The notes below the pieces were generated by a model. It made no database searches, had not been told where the DNA came from, and saw nothing but the letters and a program-made list of their open reading frames with translations. Shown here one piece after another: positions 43,549 to 52,047 of a DNA stretch of 64,000 nt. Numbering within the stretch: the first letter of the stretch is position 1; each line of letters begins with the position of its first letter. Source of the DNA: Olivibacter sitiensis DSM 17696 (GTDB taxonomy: Bacteria; Bacteroidota; Bacteroidia; Sphingobacteriales; Sphingobacteriaceae); NCBI RefSeq assembly GCF_000427965.1, contig NZ_ATZA01000022.1:1-64000 (forward strand), in the 5' to 3' direction. Made by a program: the position numbers and the translations under genes.

Positions 43549-44873
43549 TTCTTTTCTTTATTTAGGAATAATTTATCGATTAGGCTTGGATAGAACTGCC
43601 AAGCATAGATCCAGGGAGCCCACCAGTTTACTTTATACATTCGATGCAACATATATTGAGATAGAATAAAGCCTATGATATTGGCTGTTAAGGTAGCGTA
43701 CGCGGCCCCAAGTATACCGAAATGACGTATGAAGGTGAAATTGAGGACGATGTTTATGCTTGCCGTGGCCAGAACGAGGAAGAAGTTCGTTTTCGCTTTT
43801 CCCACTGCCTCAAGCATGATGCCCACTTGTCGTCCGTAAGGAATGAATATGACGAACAGCAAAGTGATATTCAGCAAGGGAGCGGCATCTTCGTAGGTAG
43901 CGCCAGCGAGTAAATGGATGACTTGATCGCCAAAGATATATATGCCCAGCATAGCCGGTACGAGCAGGGCGAGGACACTGCCTACAGATTTTTCATATAA
44001 ATATTTCACTGAGGAGCTGCCTTTCTCTTGGCTACGTTTGGCACCCTGTGGAAATACGATGGTGGCCATGGCATTGGTTGGGATTTCTACCAGGTTGGTG
44101 ATGCGAATCGCCAAGTTGTAGGATGCCGCTGCAGATTTGGACAGGAGAGCACCAAGCATCCATTGATCGATATTGTTTGCCAATGAAGAACTGATAGAGC
44201 TTCCAAAGGAATATTTGCCAAAATTTAAGAGCTTTTTTACCCAATGGAAATCTAAATACCTGCTAAAATGTAGGTGTCGATTGGTAACCAGCCACGCAAA
44301 ATAGGTACAGAGAATAGCCGAGCCAATTTGCAAATAGAGCAACTGGCGTAGACTGGGCACTACTTTATAGATATAGCAATATCCCACAAATAGGAGCAAG
44401 ATGGCTTGCTTTGCTGTAATGGAAACAAAATTGCCTTTAAAGCTGAAATTAGCGAGTTCGGTTGCGTTCATGATATTTTGTAGTCCAGAAACAAAGAAGA
44501 CGATCATATACAGGCATAATAAAGCACCGAAATCTTCATAAGCATAAATGCGGCTCAAAAATGGGCCGAGTGCCAAAACCAATAGGATGAGAATGGACGT
44601 AACCGTGAGACTGATGGCTAAGGAGGAAGTAAGTATCCGTTTTTTTTCTTGTTCAGTACCAGCTGCTAAATGCTTCACTAAGGCATTTTGTACCAGTCCG
44701 TTTCGCAACATTTCCAGGAAACTAACGGTGCCAACCAATAAGACCCATGCTCCGTATTCTTCCTTACTGAGAATACGTATCAACAACATGAAATTCAAGA
44801 AAGCCAACAGCACATTCATGCCGTTTTGCATCAAATTGATGAATCCCGATTTGATCCAATAATTGCTTTTCAT
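43545..44873 (-). CDS. Polysaccharide flippase (Wzx type)
   Basis: 442-aa integral membrane protein of the MOP superfamily that flips lipid-linked repeat units to the periplasm. Twelve hydrophobic segments are visible. The N-terminus (MKSNYWIKSGFINLMQNGMN) and helix 2 with SKEEYGAWVLLVGTVSFLEMLRNG, shown here by SKEEYGAWVLLVGTV, are typical of Wzx proteins. The conserved loop after helix 8 (FPQGAKRSQEKG) also fits. ATGA overlaps join it to the genes on both sides. With the Wzy-like gene in the opposite block it completes a Wzx/Wzy pathway. Confidence 0.88.
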   Translation of the reverse strand: MKSNYWIKSGFINLMQNGMNVLLAFLNFMLLIRILSKEEYGAWVLLVGTVSFLEMLRNGLVQNALVKHLAAGTEQEKKRILTSSLAISLTVTSILILLVLALGPFLSRIYAYEDFGALLCLYMIVFFVSGLQNIMNATELANFSFKGNFVSITAKQAILLLFVGYCYIYKVVPSLRQLLYLQIGSAILCTYFAWLVTNRHLHFSRYLDFHWVKKLLNFGKYSFGSSISSSLANNIDQWMLGALLSKSAAASYNLAIRITNLVEIPTNAMATIVFPQGAKRSQEKGSSSVKYLYEKSVGSVLALLVPAMLGIYIFGDQVIHLLAGATYEDAAPLLNITLLFVIFIPYGRQVGIMLEAVGKAKTNFFLVLATASINIVLNFTFIRHFGILGAAYATLTANIIGFILSQYMLHRMYKVNWWAPWIYAWQFYPSLIDKLFLNKEKK

Positions 44874-45823
44874 GGTAGAAACTCCTTTTTGATCTGTGGA
44901 TAAAGCTCCTCGTCTTCCTTGACTACCACAATTTTTACCTCGGACAATTTGGCATATATGGTTTCAAAACAATGAAAGTAGTGTTCTTCGCCTCTCTTGG
45001 AGAAAATGAGGTTGACGCCTCCAAAACAACAGGCGAGTGCTGCCGTTCCTCCATGCGTAGATATAAAATGCCTGGTATTGGCGTACACCAGCATCTGCAT
45101 ATGATTGAAGCTGCTAACCGATTCTTGGTGTTTTCGGTAAAGATCTTCCATCAAAATGACGTCTGGGTGTGTTTGTCTCAACCAATCAAGCTCCTCTAGG
45201 TCATATATTTCGCTGTTGTCTCCGGTAATCTGATTTGGTCGCGGTCTATTGTAGATGATTTGATAGTCGGCCTTTAACAAGGTGATTATCTGGTCTAGTC
45301 GTTCAATGCTGAAAAAGCTGATCGGAGGGCCATCCCATTCCATGTTGTATCTGTTGGCGATGACCAGTATGGGTTTCTCGTAGCGAAATAAGTCATTGGC
45401 AAAATGTTCCGCATATGGCACGGGAGCCCACTTCCTGATATTGTAATCGTGGCTGAAAAGTATTCTGGGCATCTCATAATTGTAGTTGTTTGCCGGATCC
45501 CTCTTCTCGAATATTTCTTGATGATCTGGAGAAAAGTAATACAGTGGACTGGTATACTTGCATCCTCTGGTTTGCTTTAAGGTTCCATTGAGGTAATGCC
45601 AATAGGCAAAGGGCGCGACAAATAAAAGCTCGGGGGCAAATTCGCCATTGAATTCCAAAACTTTGTATTTTTTTTTTCGCACGTAGTCGGCGAAGAAGTA
45701 CTTCGCTTGGTGTATTTTGCAGTAATATGTATCGCGATAAAAATAGCGGTATATGCCCGGAACATGGCCATGCTTTATCCATACGTAAGCAGTTGTAAGT
45801 TTAAATAGCAATTTCCTCAACAT
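44870..45823 (-). CDS. Unrecognised protein in the polysaccharide operon, probable transferase
   Basis: 317-aa soluble protein with no signal peptide. I do not recognise a family with confidence. The C-terminal third has HFISTHGGTAALACCFGGVN near 258, which resembles the donor-binding glycine/histidine segment of GT-B enzymes. The middle part carries ELLFVAPFAYWHYLNGTLKQT and many aromatic residues. Its place between flippase and GT2, with a 4-nt overlap on one side and a 3-nt gap on the other, supports a role in building the repeat unit. A glycosyltransferase or capsule-modifying enzyme of an unnamed family is the best guess. Confidence 0.55.
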   Translation of the reverse strand: MLRKLLFKLTTAYVWIKHGHVPGIYRYFYRDTYYCKIHQAKYFFADYVRKKKYKVLEFNGEFAPELLFVAPFAYWHYLNGTLKQTRGCKYTSPLYYFSPDHQEIFEKRDPANNYNYEMPRILFSHDYNIRKWAPVPYAEHFANDLFRYEKPILVIANRYNMEWDGPPISFFSIERLDQIITLLKADYQIIYNRPRPNQITGDNSEIYDLEELDWLRQTHPDVILMEDLYRKHQESVSSFNHMQMLVYANTRHFISTHGGTAALACCFGGVNLIFSKRGEEHYFHCFETIYAKLSEVKIVVVKEDEELYPQIKKEFLP

Positions 45824-45826
45824 GCG

Positions 45827-46696
45827 CTATCCCTTAATGTATTCTTTCCATTTCTTGGTATGTGCCGTAAAGCGGTGCCAGAAGGCGTTCCACAGCCCCC
45901 CCTCTGCTTCCAGTCTGCGTGAGGAGGTAAACACCTTGGCTCTGGGATTGTGCACTAGGGCTAGATTCCCTTTTTCCAGAAGCCGCATGGCCATGCGTCC
46001 GTCTTCTGCCTCGTCTACGAAATACGCGCTACCTAACGCATTGTCGTACATCCTGGCTTCATTCACCTGGAAGCCTTCCGTGCGTCGAGCTACCTCGGTA
46101 ACAAACCCCATGCTGAGCCCCAGCACGTTTATATATTCCATTTTCCTTTTTCTGATTCGAATGAAAATACCGGTAATCATTTCATAAAGCAAATAAGGCA
46201 AGCGGCTTTTTCCTATTGGCGGAATGAAACAATAGCGACTGTATACCCCTACCGTTTTTTCGTTTTCTTCCATAGGTTGGATCATCAAATCTACCCAATC
46301 TGGCGGATATATGGTATCGGAATCCGCGCATAAGTGGTATTTCCCGCGTGCTTTTTCCAATCCAAGCTGTCGAGCATAGGGAGTGCCCTGTTTGGATTGA
46401 AGGTAGTTGATTACCCCAAGCTTGTCCAAAAGCACATTGGTATTGTCTGTCGAGTTGTTGTTGATGACGATGATTTCCACCGACCGCCGCGTGGAAGAAT
46501 AAGCCAGGGATGACAAAGCCCTGAAGACTTGATCTTGCTCATTCCATGCAGGGATAACGATCGAAACCTCAGGCGCAGCAACCCGAAATCGCTGTAGCCT
46601 TTCTTTTAAGTCATCGAGTTCTGGCTTTGTCAATGTGGCGAAGGACTTTTCGGGATAGAGGTTTCTGGATACCCAGGATGGCAGAGAAAAAAGCAT
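45827..46696 (-). CDS. Family 2 glycosyltransferase
   Basis: 289-aa GT-A enzyme. VSIVIPAWNEQDQVFRAL near 44 begins the nucleotide-binding fold, VINNNSTDNT near 77 and ADSDTIYPPDWVD near 124 (DxD) complete the donor site, and EAEDGRMAMRLLEKG-like VDEAEDGRMAMRLL near 235 is the ED base motif. A hydrophobic stretch near the C-terminus is weak, so it is probably peripheral at the inner membrane. The donor is unknown. It is tightly packed in the operon, 1 bp from the downstream end of the neighbouring GT2 gene. Confidence 0.87.
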   Translation of the reverse strand: MLFSLPSWVSRNLYPEKSFATLTKPELDDLKERLQRFRVAAPEVSIVIPAWNEQDQVFRALSSLAYSSTRRSVEIIVINNNSTDNTNVLLDKLGVINYLQSKQGTPYARQLGLEKARGKYHLCADSDTIYPPDWVDLMIQPMEENEKTVGVYSRYCFIPPIGKSRLPYLLYEMITGIFIRIRKRKMEYINVLGLSMGFVTEVARRTEGFQVNEARMYDNALGSAYFVDEAEDGRMAMRLLEKGNLALVHNPRAKVFTSSRRLEAEGGLWNAFWHRFTAHTKKWKEYIKG

Positions 46697-46697
46697 A

Positions 46698-47483
46698 TCA
46701 AAAAAAGTAATCGAGGTTGAACTTTATGTGCCTATAAATGTGTCGTATGCATGCAATGAATAAGTTAGGTGAATTTCGTAACCCGCTTCTCTTCATGGTG
46801 CTTGGCTCCTCTTCGGTATTGCATTGTTCAAAGAGTGCTTGGTGGTCTACATAGGCAATACCTTTTCCCTTGTTTTTCAAAAAGGACATCATCATTTTAT
46901 ATTCCGTTTTATCACCTCTTTCACCTTCTACATATCGTCCAAATCTACTGAAAAAATCTTTCCTTCGTAGGTGAGGATGGTCGCTATAGGCATAGAACTT
47001 GCGGTATGAAGACAGAAAAGAATAGGGTTTAAAAAGCATCAATTGGAAGTCGGCTTTATAGGGCGTAAGGCAAGGGTATTTGAAATAGGCAAAGAAACGT
47101 GCAATATCTATCGAATGATCTTGCTCCAAGAGCGATATGGCCACGGCAAACTCTTTTCTGAATAAGGGAGTAGGTAGAAAATCTTCTTGTACATACAAGG
47201 TATAAGGTGTCCGTACGGCATCTTGGCCCTTGTTTATGTTATGTCCCAAACCTTTATTATGGGTAGTGGTTAGTATCCTGACCTTTTTGTTGTCGCATAG
47301 GAGGTCGATCATATGCAAATTCTCGGGTTTGCTGCCATCGTCGGCAATGATTATTTCGGCAAAGGACATCTGCAGGGCATCGAATTGTTGTAAGAGCCGC
47401 AGCAGGGAATGCGGCCTGTTGTAATGCGTGATAAGCAGTGTCACTCGGTCAAAAAAAAGATCCTTCCCTACCTCCATGTCCAT
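46698..47483 (-). CDS. Family 2 glycosyltransferase, first of a tandem pair
   Basis: 261-aa GT-A protein beginning MDMEVGKDLFFDRVTLLITH; VTLLITHYNRPHSLLRLLQ starts the fold and YVQEDFLPTPLF near 117 is the metal/acceptor region. I move the start to ATG 47483 because it overlaps the stop of the upstream gene (TAATG); the longer frame from 47594 would run 112 bp into that gene. It shares layout and sequence with its neighbour at 47483-48283 (LLITHYNRP, INKGQ, QEDF, EEPST), so the pair arose by duplication. Donor and acceptor are unknown. Confidence 0.8.
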   Translation of the reverse strand: MDMEVGKDLFFDRVTLLITHYNRPHSLLRLLQQFDALQMSFAEIIIADDGSKPENLHMIDLLCDNKKVRILTTTHNKGLGHNINKGQDAVRTPYTLYVQEDFLPTPLFRKEFAVAISLLEQDHSIDIARFFAYFKYPCLTPYKADFQLMLFKPYSFLSSYRKFYAYSDHPHLRRKDFFSRFGRYVEGERGDKTEYKMMMSFLKNKGKGIAYVDHQALFEQCNTEEEPSTMKRSGLRNSPNLFIACIRHIYRHIKFNLDYFF

Positions 47484-48283
47484 TAACGAGCTTTTATTTT
47501 CATGGAAATATAATCCCAATGGAATTTGCAGGTTTTCAGTTGAAGATACAACCAGCGAAGGCTTCTTACGAAGACGTTGCTGCTTGTTTTCCACGAAGAG
47601 CGGAAATCGGCTGTGCTAGGTTCTTCATCGTTGTTTGCATGGTCAAAATTGCTGTTTATTTTCTTGTATATGAGCCCTCTGCCTTTTTTTTTCAAGAAGG
47701 ATAGGCACATGGCATATTCGGTCGCATCGCTATTGTTCCCCGCGGTATATAAACCAAATTTCTCAAGAAAGGAGCTCTTTCGCAGGTGGGGCATATCACT
47801 GTACTGATAGAATTTCATATAGCCGTAATAATACCATTTAAACCTCATTTCCAAAAAGGAACCATCGTAAACCTTTGTATAAGGGTAGGGGAAATAGCCG
47901 TAGTATCGGATAATATCGATGGAGTCATCGGCTATCATGCAGGATAGCCCGTCACGAAAATTGGTTGCAAAGTCTACTTTTGGGACGAAATCTTCCTGTA
48001 TGTATAAGGTGTAAGGAAGGGAAACCGCCCGCTGTCCCTTGTTGATGTTGTCCGCAAGACCACGATTGACCTCCGATGTGATGAGCTGATATTGAAAGGT
48101 CTTTTGCAATCGCAAAAGTTCCGCAAGATTGCCAGGATCACTGTGGTCGTCAGAAACAATGATTTCGCCAAAAGATATCCCATAATTTACGAACAGCTGT
48201 AGCAACCTAGAAAGGCTTTTGGGCCTATTGTAATGTGTGATCAGTAAAGCTACTTCAGGAAAATGATGCGTTCGACTAGTCAT
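47483..48283 (-). CDS. Family 2 glycosyltransferase, second of a tandem pair
   Basis: 266-aa GT-A protein: VALLITHYNRPKSLSRLL near 11, IIVSDDHSDPGN near 42, LADNINKGQRAV and YIQEDFVPKVDF near 94. DSIDIIRYYGYFPYPY follows, rich in aromatic residues. It has the same order of motifs as the downstream copy but differs enough for another specificity. The start is placed at ATG 48283; the frame also extends to a TTG at 48301. With its stop it overlaps the start of the downstream copy by one base. No transmembrane segment is seen. Confidence 0.82.
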   Translation of the reverse strand: MTSRTHHFPEVALLITHYNRPKSLSRLLQLFVNYGISFGEIIVSDDHSDPGNLAELLRLQKTFQYQLITSEVNRGLADNINKGQRAVSLPYTLYIQEDFVPKVDFATNFRDGLSCMIADDSIDIIRYYGYFPYPYTKVYDGSFLEMRFKWYYYGYMKFYQYSDMPHLRKSSFLEKFGLYTAGNNSDATEYAMCLSFLKKKGRGLIYKKINSNFDHANNDEEPSTADFRSSWKTSSNVFVRSLRWLYLQLKTCKFHWDYISMKIKAR

Positions 48284-48355
48284 ACAGAGGCTACAATCCA
48301 AAACAAAAATGGTACGGGTAAAGTTATGAAAAAAAAATAATAGGGCTTTAATACC

Positions 48356-49654
48356 TTATAGCCTGCCATCTACCCATTCTTTAGGCCATATACCCTTTAT
48401 GTCATAGCATACTGTGCCACTAGCTTTGAACTTTTGAAGGGGAAAATCCCTAAATTCATGGTGTCCTACTGCCAATACGATACAGTCGTATCGGCTTTCC
48501 TCTTTTAGCGCTTCCAAAAGGTCTATTTGGTATTCTTTTTTTACCTCTTGTCGATTGGTCCATGGATCGTATACATCGGTATGAATGCCAAAAGACTGGA
48601 GTGTGCTGACCACATTGTACACTTTTGTGTTTCTTATATCAGGGCAGTTTTCCTTGAATGCAAAGCCCAGGATAAGAGCTCTCGAACCTTTTATATGGAC
48701 GTTCTTTAAAGCCATGAGCTTGATGATCTCATGTGCTACGTATTCTCCCATGCCATCGTTCGTACGTCTTCCGCTGAGTATCACTTCTGGGTGATAGCCT
48801 GCTTTTTGGGCACGTTGGGCTAAATAGTATGGATCTACCCCAATACAATGACCGCCTACTAGACCGGGTTTGAATTTTAAAAAATTCCATTTTGTGCCGG
48901 CAGCTTCAAGGACTTCATGGGTGTCTATATCCAGTTTGTTGAATATCTTGGCCAGTTCGTTTACAAAGGCAATGTTTACATCTCTTTGCGCATTTTCGAT
49001 TACCTTGGCAGCTTCCGCAACCTTGATGGAAGGAGCCATATAGGTGCCGGCTGTGATGACGGAATTATATACTTGGTCTATGACTTTTGCAGCTTGTGGA
49101 TTTGATCCCGACGTGATTTTTAGGATATTGCTGAAAGTATGTGTTTTGTCTCCGGGATTAATCCGCTCGGGTGAATAGCCCACGTGGAAATCCTGGTTGA
49201 ATTTTAGGCCGGAGGTGCTTTCCAATACGGGTACGCATTCCTCCTCCGTAGCTCCGGGGTAGACCGTTGATTCGTAAACTACGATATCACCTGGTTTCAA
49301 TATCTGTCCAATCATTTTGCTCACCCTTCTCAGGGGTTCTAAATCTGGCGACTTCTGTTTGTCCACTGGTGTGGGAACTGTTACGATATAAAAATTGCAG
49401 TGGCGGATTTCCTCGATGCGGTTTGTGAGTCGGCTTTGCCGCTCTTTTGCCGAAATCAAAAAATCATGTAGGGTTTCGGGATTTATTTCCAAAGTATGAT
49501 CATTGCCCTGCAACAATTCAGCAATGCGCGACTGATCTATGTCAAATCCCGTTACCGGATATTTGCTTGCCAGAGAGATTGCTAAAGGGAGGCCGACATA
49601 ACCGAGGCCGACGACCGCAATATTGAGATTGGCAACAAGTGCTTTTTCCATCAA
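48356..49654 (-). CDS. Nucleotide-sugar dehydrogenase (UDP-HexNAc 6-dehydrogenase type)
   Basis: 432-aa NAD-dependent enzyme of the TviB/WbpA/WecC group, which makes UDP-N-acetylhexosaminuronates for capsules. VVGLGYVGLPLAISLASKYP near 14 binds NAD; PTPVDKQKSPDLEPL near 95, ESTVYPGATEE near 128, AEAAKVIENAQRDVNIAFVNE-type sequence (AKVIENAQRDVNIAF) near 215 and the catalytic cysteine in GLVGGHCIGVDPYYL near 267 follow. This differs from the UDP-glucose type at 29264, so the polymer may contain two different uronic acids. A terminator upstream (49694-49721) separates it from the sugar transferase gene. Confidence 0.9.
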   Translation of the reverse strand: MMEKALVANLNIAVVGLGYVGLPLAISLASKYPVTGFDIDQSRIAELLQGNDHTLEINPETLHDFLISAKERQSRLTNRIEEIRHCNFYIVTVPTPVDKQKSPDLEPLRRVSKMIGQILKPGDIVVYESTVYPGATEEECVPVLESTSGLKFNQDFHVGYSPERINPGDKTHTFSNILKITSGSNPQAAKVIDQVYNSVITAGTYMAPSIKVAEAAKVIENAQRDVNIAFVNELAKIFNKLDIDTHEVLEAAGTKWNFLKFKPGLVGGHCIGVDPYYLAQRAQKAGYHPEVILSGRRTNDGMGEYVAHEIIKLMALKNVHIKGSRALILGFAFKENCPDIRNTKVYNVVSTLQSFGIHTDVYDPWTNRQEVKKEYQIDLLEALKEESRYDCIVLAVGHHEFRDFPLQKFKASGTVCYDIKGIWPKEWVDGRL

Positions 49655-49693
49655 TTAAGTAAATTAGATTAGGCGAAGGTAAAGTTCCTAGCA

Positions 49694-49721
49694 TAAAAAA
49701 AGAAGAAATGACTTTTCTTCT
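49694..49721 (-). terminator. Intrinsic terminator after the initiating sugar transferase gene
   Basis: On the minus strand AGAAGAAA pairs with TTTCTTCT (plus positions 49714-49721 and 49701-49708), followed by a run of seven T (49694-49700). It ends the transcript of the 49731-50771 gene. Confidence 0.8.
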
Positions 49722-49730
49722 AGTTCAAGT

Positions 49731-50771
49731 TCAGACGTCTGTTTTCTGGAAAAGTGCAGGAATGGTTTTGACTATGATCTTGAAATCTAACCAAAAGGAA
49801 AAATGTCGCGCATAGTAATTGTCCAATTCCTTTCGTTCTTTTTCAGACATGCCATTTTCTCTATCCTTCCTGATCTGCCATAGCCCTGTTAGACCGGCAG
49901 GCCCCAAGAAACGTTCGGCCCATTGGTCGGATGTAAGCATTTCTGCCTCATATAAGGGCAGGGGCCTGTTGCCTACCAAGCTCATATCTCCCTTAATTAC
50001 ATTCAGGAGTTGCGGGAGTTCGTCTATACTGGTTTTGCGCAAGAGCCTGCCTATTTTGGTTACCCTGGGGTCATTTTGGATTTTGATAAAAGTGGCTTCC
50101 TTATTGGAGCCGTCACTGACATATTGGTTATAGGGTTTTAGATCAGCAAGGGATTTGTCTGCATCCTGCCGCATGGTTCTGAATTTATAGAAATCAAAAA
50201 TATGATAACCCCTCCCTACACGCTTACTTTTATATATTACAGGTCCGGGAGAGGTGAGTTTAATGGCAATAGCTATCAGAAAAGAAGGTATGAGAAATAC
50301 AGTTAAGAGAAACACTGAAATGCTGACGTCGAAAAGTCTTTTTGTAAAAGGGAATTTATATCTCCTGATGTTATTTTTATCCATCATGTACGATTGGCGG
50401 TCTTTCGATGTAAAGCGGATTAAGAAATAAATACGTTTTACCAAATCTTCATAAGGGATTGGTATGGCATAATAGTCCTGAAATTTCAATGGCACAGCTG
50501 CACGTCGTTTTGTTATGGTCAAAGGTTGGTTGCCCAATATAATGATGGGGACTCGGTTTATTAGAGGCAGGCTCCTAATTATTCCCACGATCGCGAAATC
50601 GGTTTCTTGGCATGTTTCAAGGATAATGAGTGAAGGGGTTTCCAAGAGGTCAAGTTTTCCCAAGTATTGAAAAAGCTGTTCCTCATTTTGTATGTGAATG
50701 AGAACATCTGGAGGAATCCGATGTTGAATTTCAGAAAAAAAGCAGTTTCCTTGGTAAACGATCTTCATCAA
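49731..50771 (-). CDS. Initiating sugar-phosphate transferase fused to a receiver-like domain
   Basis: 346-aa protein in two parts. Residues 1-125 follow a response-regulator fold pattern, but the phosphate-accepting aspartate is replaced by E52 (SLIILETC) and the switch lysine is not seen. Residues 140-346 are a monotopic phosphoglycosyltransferase of the WcaJ/PglC type: [14 protein letters not shown], then [24 protein letters not shown] and [20 protein letters not shown] with the catalytic DE pair. This enzyme puts the first sugar phosphate on undecaprenyl phosphate. The receiver-like part may couple initiation to a signal or mediate protein contacts, which is inference. A single-domain receiver gene lies 69 bp upstream. 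Confidence 0.87.
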   Translation of the reverse strand: MMKIVYQGNCFFSEIQHRIPPDVLIHIQNEEQLFQYLGKLDLLETPSLIILETCQETDFAIVGIIRSLPLINRVPIIILGNQPLTITKRRAAVPLKFQDYYAIPIPYEDLVKRIYFLIRFTSKDRQSYMMDKNNIRRYKFPFTKRLFDVSISVFLLTVFLIPSFLIAIAIKLTSPGPVIYKSKRVGRGYHIFDFYKFRTMRQDADKSLADLKPYNQYVSDGSNKEATFIKIQNDPRVTKIGRLLRKTSIDELPQLLNVIKGDMSLVGNRPLPLYEAEMLTSDQWAERFLGPAGLTGLWQIRKDRENGMSEKERKELDNYYARHFSFWLDFKIIVKTIPALFQKTDV

Positions 50772-50840
50772 ATGGTTGCTGTTTTTTTAATTCATTGTTC
50801 TGTTTTTTCAGAGAATAGCGCTATAAAATAAAAAATATAG

Positions 50841-51239
50841 CTATTTGTCAGTTTGTTGCTTGTTTACCGATAGCAACTGATCTAGTTTTTCATGTAAATA
50901 TCTTGGGTTAAAAGGTTTTCGAATAAGCAACTTTGTTTTCTCTCCCAAATCTGCTATTTCTGCATCAGTGGCCGAAGTGAGTATTACTATGGGAATATCT
51001 CGCCAGAGTCCGCTCACTTGCAAGTTTTCGATAAAGATTTTGCCATTTAAGAATGGCATATGCAGGTCTGCAATGATCAGGTCTGGATAATTACCTTCCA
51101 TCAACCATTCTAGTGCCTCTTCACCATCATGTTTTACGACGATATTATATTTACTAGAAAGGACGTTTTTTAGTAAAAGTTGCATTATCTGGGCATCGTC
51201 TATAGCAAGTATAAGTTGTTTCATGATTGTTCGTTTCAT
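50841..51239 (-). CDS. Single-domain response regulator
   Basis: 132-aa receiver with all active-site residues: acidic pair D14-D15, phosphorylation site D58 (IIADLHMP), switch threonine in VILTSATD near 88 and lysine in IRKPFNP near 107. There is no output domain, so it must act by protein contact, like CheY or Spo0F. It is transcribed just ahead of the receiver-like sugar transferase, which makes that enzyme a possible target. No histidine kinase lies close by in this locus. Confidence 0.9.
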   Translation of the reverse strand: MKRTIMKQLILAIDDAQIMQLLLKNVLSSKYNIVVKHDGEEALEWLMEGNYPDLIIADLHMPFLNGKIFIENLQVSGLWRDIPIVILTSATDAEIADLGEKTKLLIRKPFNPRYLHEKLDQLLSVNKQQTDK

Positions 51240-51299
51240 CTATACTTTCTGCCAATGGTTTAAAGCATATGATAAATGCGATTTGTTCAGCAATTCAAT

Positions 51300-51319
51300 G
51301 ATATATAACGTGATATATA
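51300..51319. repeat. Direct repeat GATATATA between two response-regulator genes
   Basis: GATATATA at 51300-51307 and 51312-51319, separated by ACGT (period 12 bp). It lies about 60-80 bp upstream of the single-domain receiver gene and could be a regulator site. Confidence 0.35.
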
Positions 51320-51366
51320 GGTGTTCAGTTGATAAGTTTCTTCTTGGTTCAGCAAATTTGTGTTTG

Positions 51367-51984
51367 TTAAGTATTGCTTTTTATTTTTTCTATGAGTTCT
51401 TTTCTCTTGTTAACCATGAGTTTGCTGTAAATCTTTTTTATATGCGTACGTACCGTATCGATGGATATCTGTAGTTTATCGCTTATTTCTTTATAAGAAA
51501 GATTGTCCACCAAGCATAGAGCTATTTCTTGCTCCCTGCTGGACAATACGGTTAGTATATTTCGACTTTCGCGCAGATAATTGACCAATACGTTCATGGC
51601 GGATTGGCTTAGGTTGGACTTGCCATTCAAGGCATCTTCAATGGCCTTTTTGATATCTGTAGAGATATTTTCCTTGTTTAAATAGCTAAAAGCACCATTT
51701 TGTAGGGCACGTACAATGTTCTTTTTGTCGATCATTGCCGTAAGCATGATTATCTTTGTTTTCGGATAGAGATTTAATACATGTTGGATCCCTTCAATAC
51801 CATCTATATCAGGCATTTGTATATCTAATAATACGACGTTTGGAACTTGAGTTTTCGGAAGGGAATATAAATCTGAGATACTGTCGATTTCAAACGATAC
51901 CTTGTATGCAGGATCACTATCTAAAATTTTTTGAACAATGGTTCTTATCAACTTGTCATCATCTATTATACCTACATAAACCAT
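51367..51984 (-). CDS. LuxR/NarL-family response regulator
   Basis: 205-aa two-domain regulator. Receiver (1-120): acidic D8-D10, phosphorylation site D54 in VVLLDIQMPDIDG, switch threonine in IIMLTAM, lysine in YLNKEN. Output (about 140-203) is a LuxR-type helix-turn-helix: LSSREQEIALCLVDNLSYKEIS-type motif (given as LSSREQEIALCLV) and ISIDTVRTHIKKIYSKL. It probably controls the polysaccharide genes that surround it. The cognate kinase is not in this locus. A TATATTTG -7 box lies 34 bp upstream. Confidence 0.92.
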   Translation of the reverse strand: MVYVGIIDDDKLIRTIVQKILDSDPAYKVSFEIDSISDLYSLPKTQVPNVVLLDIQMPDIDGIEGIQHVLNLYPKTKIIMLTAMIDKKNIVRALQNGAFSYLNKENISTDIKKAIEDALNGKSNLSQSAMNVLVNYLRESRNILTVLSSREQEIALCLVDNLSYKEISDKLQISIDTVRTHIKKIYSKLMVNKRKELIEKIKSNT

Positions 51985-52017
51985 AACCTGAAGAGCGCTT
52001 TAGTTAATAAACAGTTA

Positions 52018-52025
52018 CAAATATA
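52018..52025 (-). promoter_or_regulatory. -7 promoter element of the LuxR-type regulator gene
   Basis: The minus strand reads TATATTTG, a full match to TAnnTTTG, 34 bp before the ATG at 51984. Confidence 0.5.
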
Positions 52026-52047
52026 ATCAAATGCAGCTATTTGCGTG

